Below, in pieces: positions 62,054 through 64,000 of a DNA stretch of 64,000 nucleotides. The stretch comes from CAZWSE01 sp964636575 (GTDB lineage: Bacteria; Pseudomonadota; Alphaproteobacteria; Rhodobacterales; Rhodobacteraceae). Location: assembly GCA_964636575.1 (NCBI GenBank), contig CAZWSE010000003.1, forward strand, positions 1-64,000, written 5' to 3'. The notes under the pieces were generated by a model. It saw nothing but the letters and a program-made list of their open reading frames with translations. It ran no database searches and was not told the origin of the DNA. Each line of letters begins with the position of its first letter. The stretch's first letter is position 1. A program made the translations under genes and the position numbers.

Positions 62054-62986
62054 ATGAGCATCGCATTCGTTTTTCCGGGGCAGGGCGCGCAGACTATTGG
62101 AATGGGCAAGGAATTGGCCGAGGCCTATCCCGCTGCACAGGCTGTCTTCGATGAAGTTGATGACGCTTTGGGGGAAAAGCTAAGTGCACTCATATGGGAA
62201 GGCGAACAAGATACGCTGACACTGACCCAAAATGCGCAACCAGCCTTGATGGCGACATCAATCGCGGCGCTGCGTGCTATGGAGGCTGAAGGCCTTTCCG
62301 TCGATAAAGCGGCCTTTGTTGCGGGTCATTCTTTGGGGGAATATTCGGCCCTTGCAGCGGCAGGTTCAATTTCGTTGGCCGATACGGCGCGTTTGCTTAG
62401 AACCCGTGGCGAGGCGATGCAAAAGGCTGTGCCAGTTGGCGTCGGTGCTATGGCTGCTTTGCTTGGCCTAGATTTCGAAGCAGCGACTGAGATTGCGGAT
62501 GAGTGCGCCATGGGACAAGTTTTGCAAGCCGCTAACGACAATGATCCGGGACAAGTTGTTGTGTCAGGCCACAAAGAAGCAGTTGAGCGTGCCGTTGAGA
62601 AAGCCAAGCTAAAGGGTGCCAAACGCGCAATGCTGTTGCCCGTGAGTGCGCCGTTTCATTGTGCATTGATGAGCCCCGCCGCTGACGTGATGGCCCAGGC
62701 TTTGGCCAACGTCACAGTCAAGGCACCACAGGTGCCGCTGGTCGCTAATGTGCGGGCTGAAGCCGTGAGCGACGCCGCACTTATCAAAGACCTATTGGTC
62801 GAGCAGGTCACCGGATCTGTGCGGTGGCGTGAATCCGTTCTTTGGATGGCTGCAAACGGCGTCACCGAAGCCTGGGAGATTGGTGCGGGCAAAGCCCTAT
62901 CGGGCATGATCCGCCGGATAGACCGGGAGGTCGCAACAAAAGCAATCGGAACCCCTGATAACATTCAATCGCTCTTGAGCGCGTAA
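62054..62986 (+). CDS. fabD: Malonyl-CoA:ACP transacylase
   Basis: FabD (310 aa) loads malonyl onto acyl carrier protein at the start of fatty-acid synthesis. Seen: FVFPGQGAQTIGMGKEL at the start, the catalytic Ser in AGHSLGEYSAL near 92, TQNAQPAL, and His in PVSAPFHCALM near 201. 19 bases before fabG. Confidence 0.97.
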   Translation: MSIAFVFPGQGAQTIGMGKELAEAYPAAQAVFDEVDDALGEKLSALIWEGEQDTLTLTQNAQPALMATSIAALRAMEAEGLSVDKAAFVAGHSLGEYSALAAAGSISLADTARLLRTRGEAMQKAVPVGVGAMAALLGLDFEAATEIADECAMGQVLQAANDNDPGQVVVSGHKEAVERAVEKAKLKGAKRAMLLPVSAPFHCALMSPAADVMAQALANVTVKAPQVPLVANVRAEAVSDAALIKDLLVEQVTGSVRWRESVLWMAANGVTEAWEIGAGKALSGMIRRIDREVATKAIGTPDNIQSLLSA

Positions 62987-63005
62987 GTGGAAGAAAGAGA
63001 CCTAT

Positions 63006-63743
63006 ATGTTTGATCTTGAAGGAAAGACAGCGCTCGTGACTGGCGCCTCTGGCGGTATTGGTGCGGATATTGCCCGCGCGCTGCACGAGGCTGGTGCCAC
63101 TGTCGGTTTGTCAGGTACCCGTGTTGAGCCGTTGGAGGCTTTGGCAAAGGAATTGGGCGCGCGCGCGCATATCTTGCCATGTAATCTCAGCGATCCAGAG
63201 GCTGTAGAGGCCCTTCCAAAGCAAGCCGTTGAGGCGATGGGCAGTGTTGATATTTTGGTGAACAATGCTGGCATAACGCGTGACAATTTGTTCATGCGAT
63301 TGTCAGACGACGAATGGCAGTCTGTTCTGGATGTTAATCTGACCGCGACCTTCAAACTGTGCAAAGGCGTTATCCGAGGCATGATGAAGTCACGCTGGGG
63401 GCGGATCATCAACATATCCAGTGTTGTTGGTGCAACGGGAAACCCTGGACAGGCGAACTATGCGGCCTCAAAGGCGGGCATGGTGGGGATGTCTAAGTCT
63501 TTGGCCTATGAAGTTGCGAGCCGCGGCATCACTGTAAACGCAGTTGCGCCTGGGTTCATCACGACTGCGATGACAGACAAACTGACAGATGATCAAAAAG
63601 CGGGCATTTTGACCCAAGTTCCAGCCGGACGCATGGGTGAGCCTGCGGAAATTGCGGCAACCGTTCTGTTTTTGGCAAGCTCGGAAGCGGGATATTTGAC
63701 AGGTACAACCTTGCATGTGAATGGCGGGATGGCCATGTTGTGA
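63006..63743 (+). CDS. fabG: 3-oxoacyl-ACP reductase
   Basis: SDR-family reductase (245 aa) that uses NADPH for the first reduction of the fatty-acid cycle. Seen: TGASGGIGADIA (residues about 12-23), NNAG near 86, and the catalytic Ser-Tyr-Lys (ISSVVGATGNPGQANYAASKAG, Tyr near 151). Follows fabD, precedes acpP after 222 bases. Confidence 0.97.
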   Translation: MFDLEGKTALVTGASGGIGADIARALHEAGATVGLSGTRVEPLEALAKELGARAHILPCNLSDPEAVEALPKQAVEAMGSVDILVNNAGITRDNLFMRLSDDEWQSVLDVNLTATFKLCKGVIRGMMKSRWGRIINISSVVGATGNPGQANYAASKAGMVGMSKSLAYEVASRGITVNAVAPGFITTAMTDKLTDDQKAGILTQVPAGRMGEPAEIAATVLFLASSEAGYLTGTTLHVNGGMAML

Positions 63744-63965
63744 GGATCGCTGCACGAACCGCTAGGTTTTGTGTGGTGTCAAACCGTTTGCCATCGCGGC
63801 GGTCTGTGCTATAGGCGGCGCAGATTTGATCCGGCGGTGTTCGGATCCCTCGAGCAATTGGGGAAAGAGCCGTCTTTGCGAAAGCTGAGACAATACCACC
63901 TGCGCCTCGTTGATTTTGAGGCAGGGGCAAATTATGGGCCAAGGCCCTGAATGTGAGGACTTAAC
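63744..63965 (+). other. fabG-acpP intergenic region (222 bases)
   Basis: No gene seen. A hairpin GCCTC...GAGGC lies near 63902, with TTGATT just inside it, and GTGAGGA sits before the acpP start. It probably contains the acpP promoter. Confidence 0.45.
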
Positions 63966-64000
63966 ATGAGCGACATCGCAGACCGCGTAAAAAAGATCGT
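63966..64000 (+). CDS. acpP: Acyl carrier protein, 3' part cut by window
   Basis: First 11 codons only (MSDIADRVKKI), the usual start of alphaproteobacterial ACP, in the standard position after fabD-fabG. The Ser carrying the phosphopantetheine lies beyond the window. Confidence 0.9.
   Translation, partial: MSDIADRVKKI

Noticed and set aside
1..64000. CRISPR arrays, IS elements, prophage, tRNA-linked attachment sites
   Set aside because: No direct-repeat array with unique spacers, no transposase or integrase, and no duplicated tRNA 3' end near tRNA-Leu seen.

Overview
The window is 64 kb of an alphaproteobacterial chromosome, most likely a marine Rhodobacteraceae (Roseobacter-group) genome. 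The evidence is a dddP-type DMSP lyase, a soxBDAG heterotetrameric sarcosine oxidase, a TRAP transporter, the yajC-secDF next to ccmABCDG order, a long acidic-tailed L9, and many small conserved hypotheticals of Rhodobacteraceae character. Gene density is high and most genes are housekeeping. I found no insertion sequence, prophage, CRISPR array, rRNA or replication origin. There is one tRNA (Leu, anticodon TAG) and one 100-base assembly gap.

Layout. 1-3844: a TRAP transporter (dctQ partial, dctM) converging on pobA plus a BKACE-family enzyme. 3926-6555: dusA, then a TauE/SafE exporter translationally coupled to a 2-oxoglutarate-dioxygenase-like protein. 6581-8525: a tight minus-strand unit ccmI-ruvX-DUF1289. 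8716-14406: soxB, soxD, soxA, soxG, with two tiny antisense membrane-protein genes between soxB and soxD. 14495-18296: a secreted small protein, Fe/Mn SOD, a LOG-type hydrolase and an Atm1-type ABC transporter. 18303-23616: an RND efflux pump with its adaptor; the pump gene is interrupted by the gap. 23837-27437: yfgM-like, bamB-like and der, the same order as in enterobacteria. 27434-31461: TspO-like membrane protein, DUF2235 protein, serS, trypsin-like protease. 31652-38460: yajC-secD-secF, TauE-like, Mth938-like, ccmABCDG. 38572-41259: acnA. 41491-45118: DUF1223, a DMT exporter, an isolated fliG, a TPR protein and a 52-residue secreted Cys peptide. 45202-48026: purB, two small proteins, bioY. 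48190-50851: hydrolase-OsmC fusion and dddP. 51193-55924: hypotheticals, lytic transglycosylase, glnA, glnB, Hint protein. 56088-64000: tRNA-Leu, tig, rplI-rpsR-rpsF, a membrane protein, yceI, a cytochrome b561-YceI fusion, fabD-fabG-acpP (partial).

How it fits together. The metabolic genes suit a heterotroph living on algal exudates: DMSP cleavage, sarcosine (glycine betaine breakdown) oxidation to the folate C1 pool, aromatic acid hydroxylation, TRAP uptake and possible sulfite export. Cytochrome c maturation is split between ccmI (7.3-8.5 kb) and ccmABCDG (35.7-38.5 kb). Nitrogen control is represented by glnB-glnA.

Most unusual points: (1) the gap in the RND gene is flanked by an exact 55-base duplicate, so the two contigs overlap and the gap is probably artificial; (2) the rejoined pump has an extra segment of about 170 residues with four hydrophobic stretches; (3) two tiny membrane-protein genes lie antisense inside the sox operon; (4) an 11-base, four-copy tandem array lies in the glnA 3' untranslated region; (5) a run of stem-loops lies between dddP and the next gene; (6) adjacent secreted proteins share a Cys-VWD-Cys motif; (7) a TauE exporter is coupled to a dioxygenase. 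Nothing here is a clear-cut new defence or mobile system.
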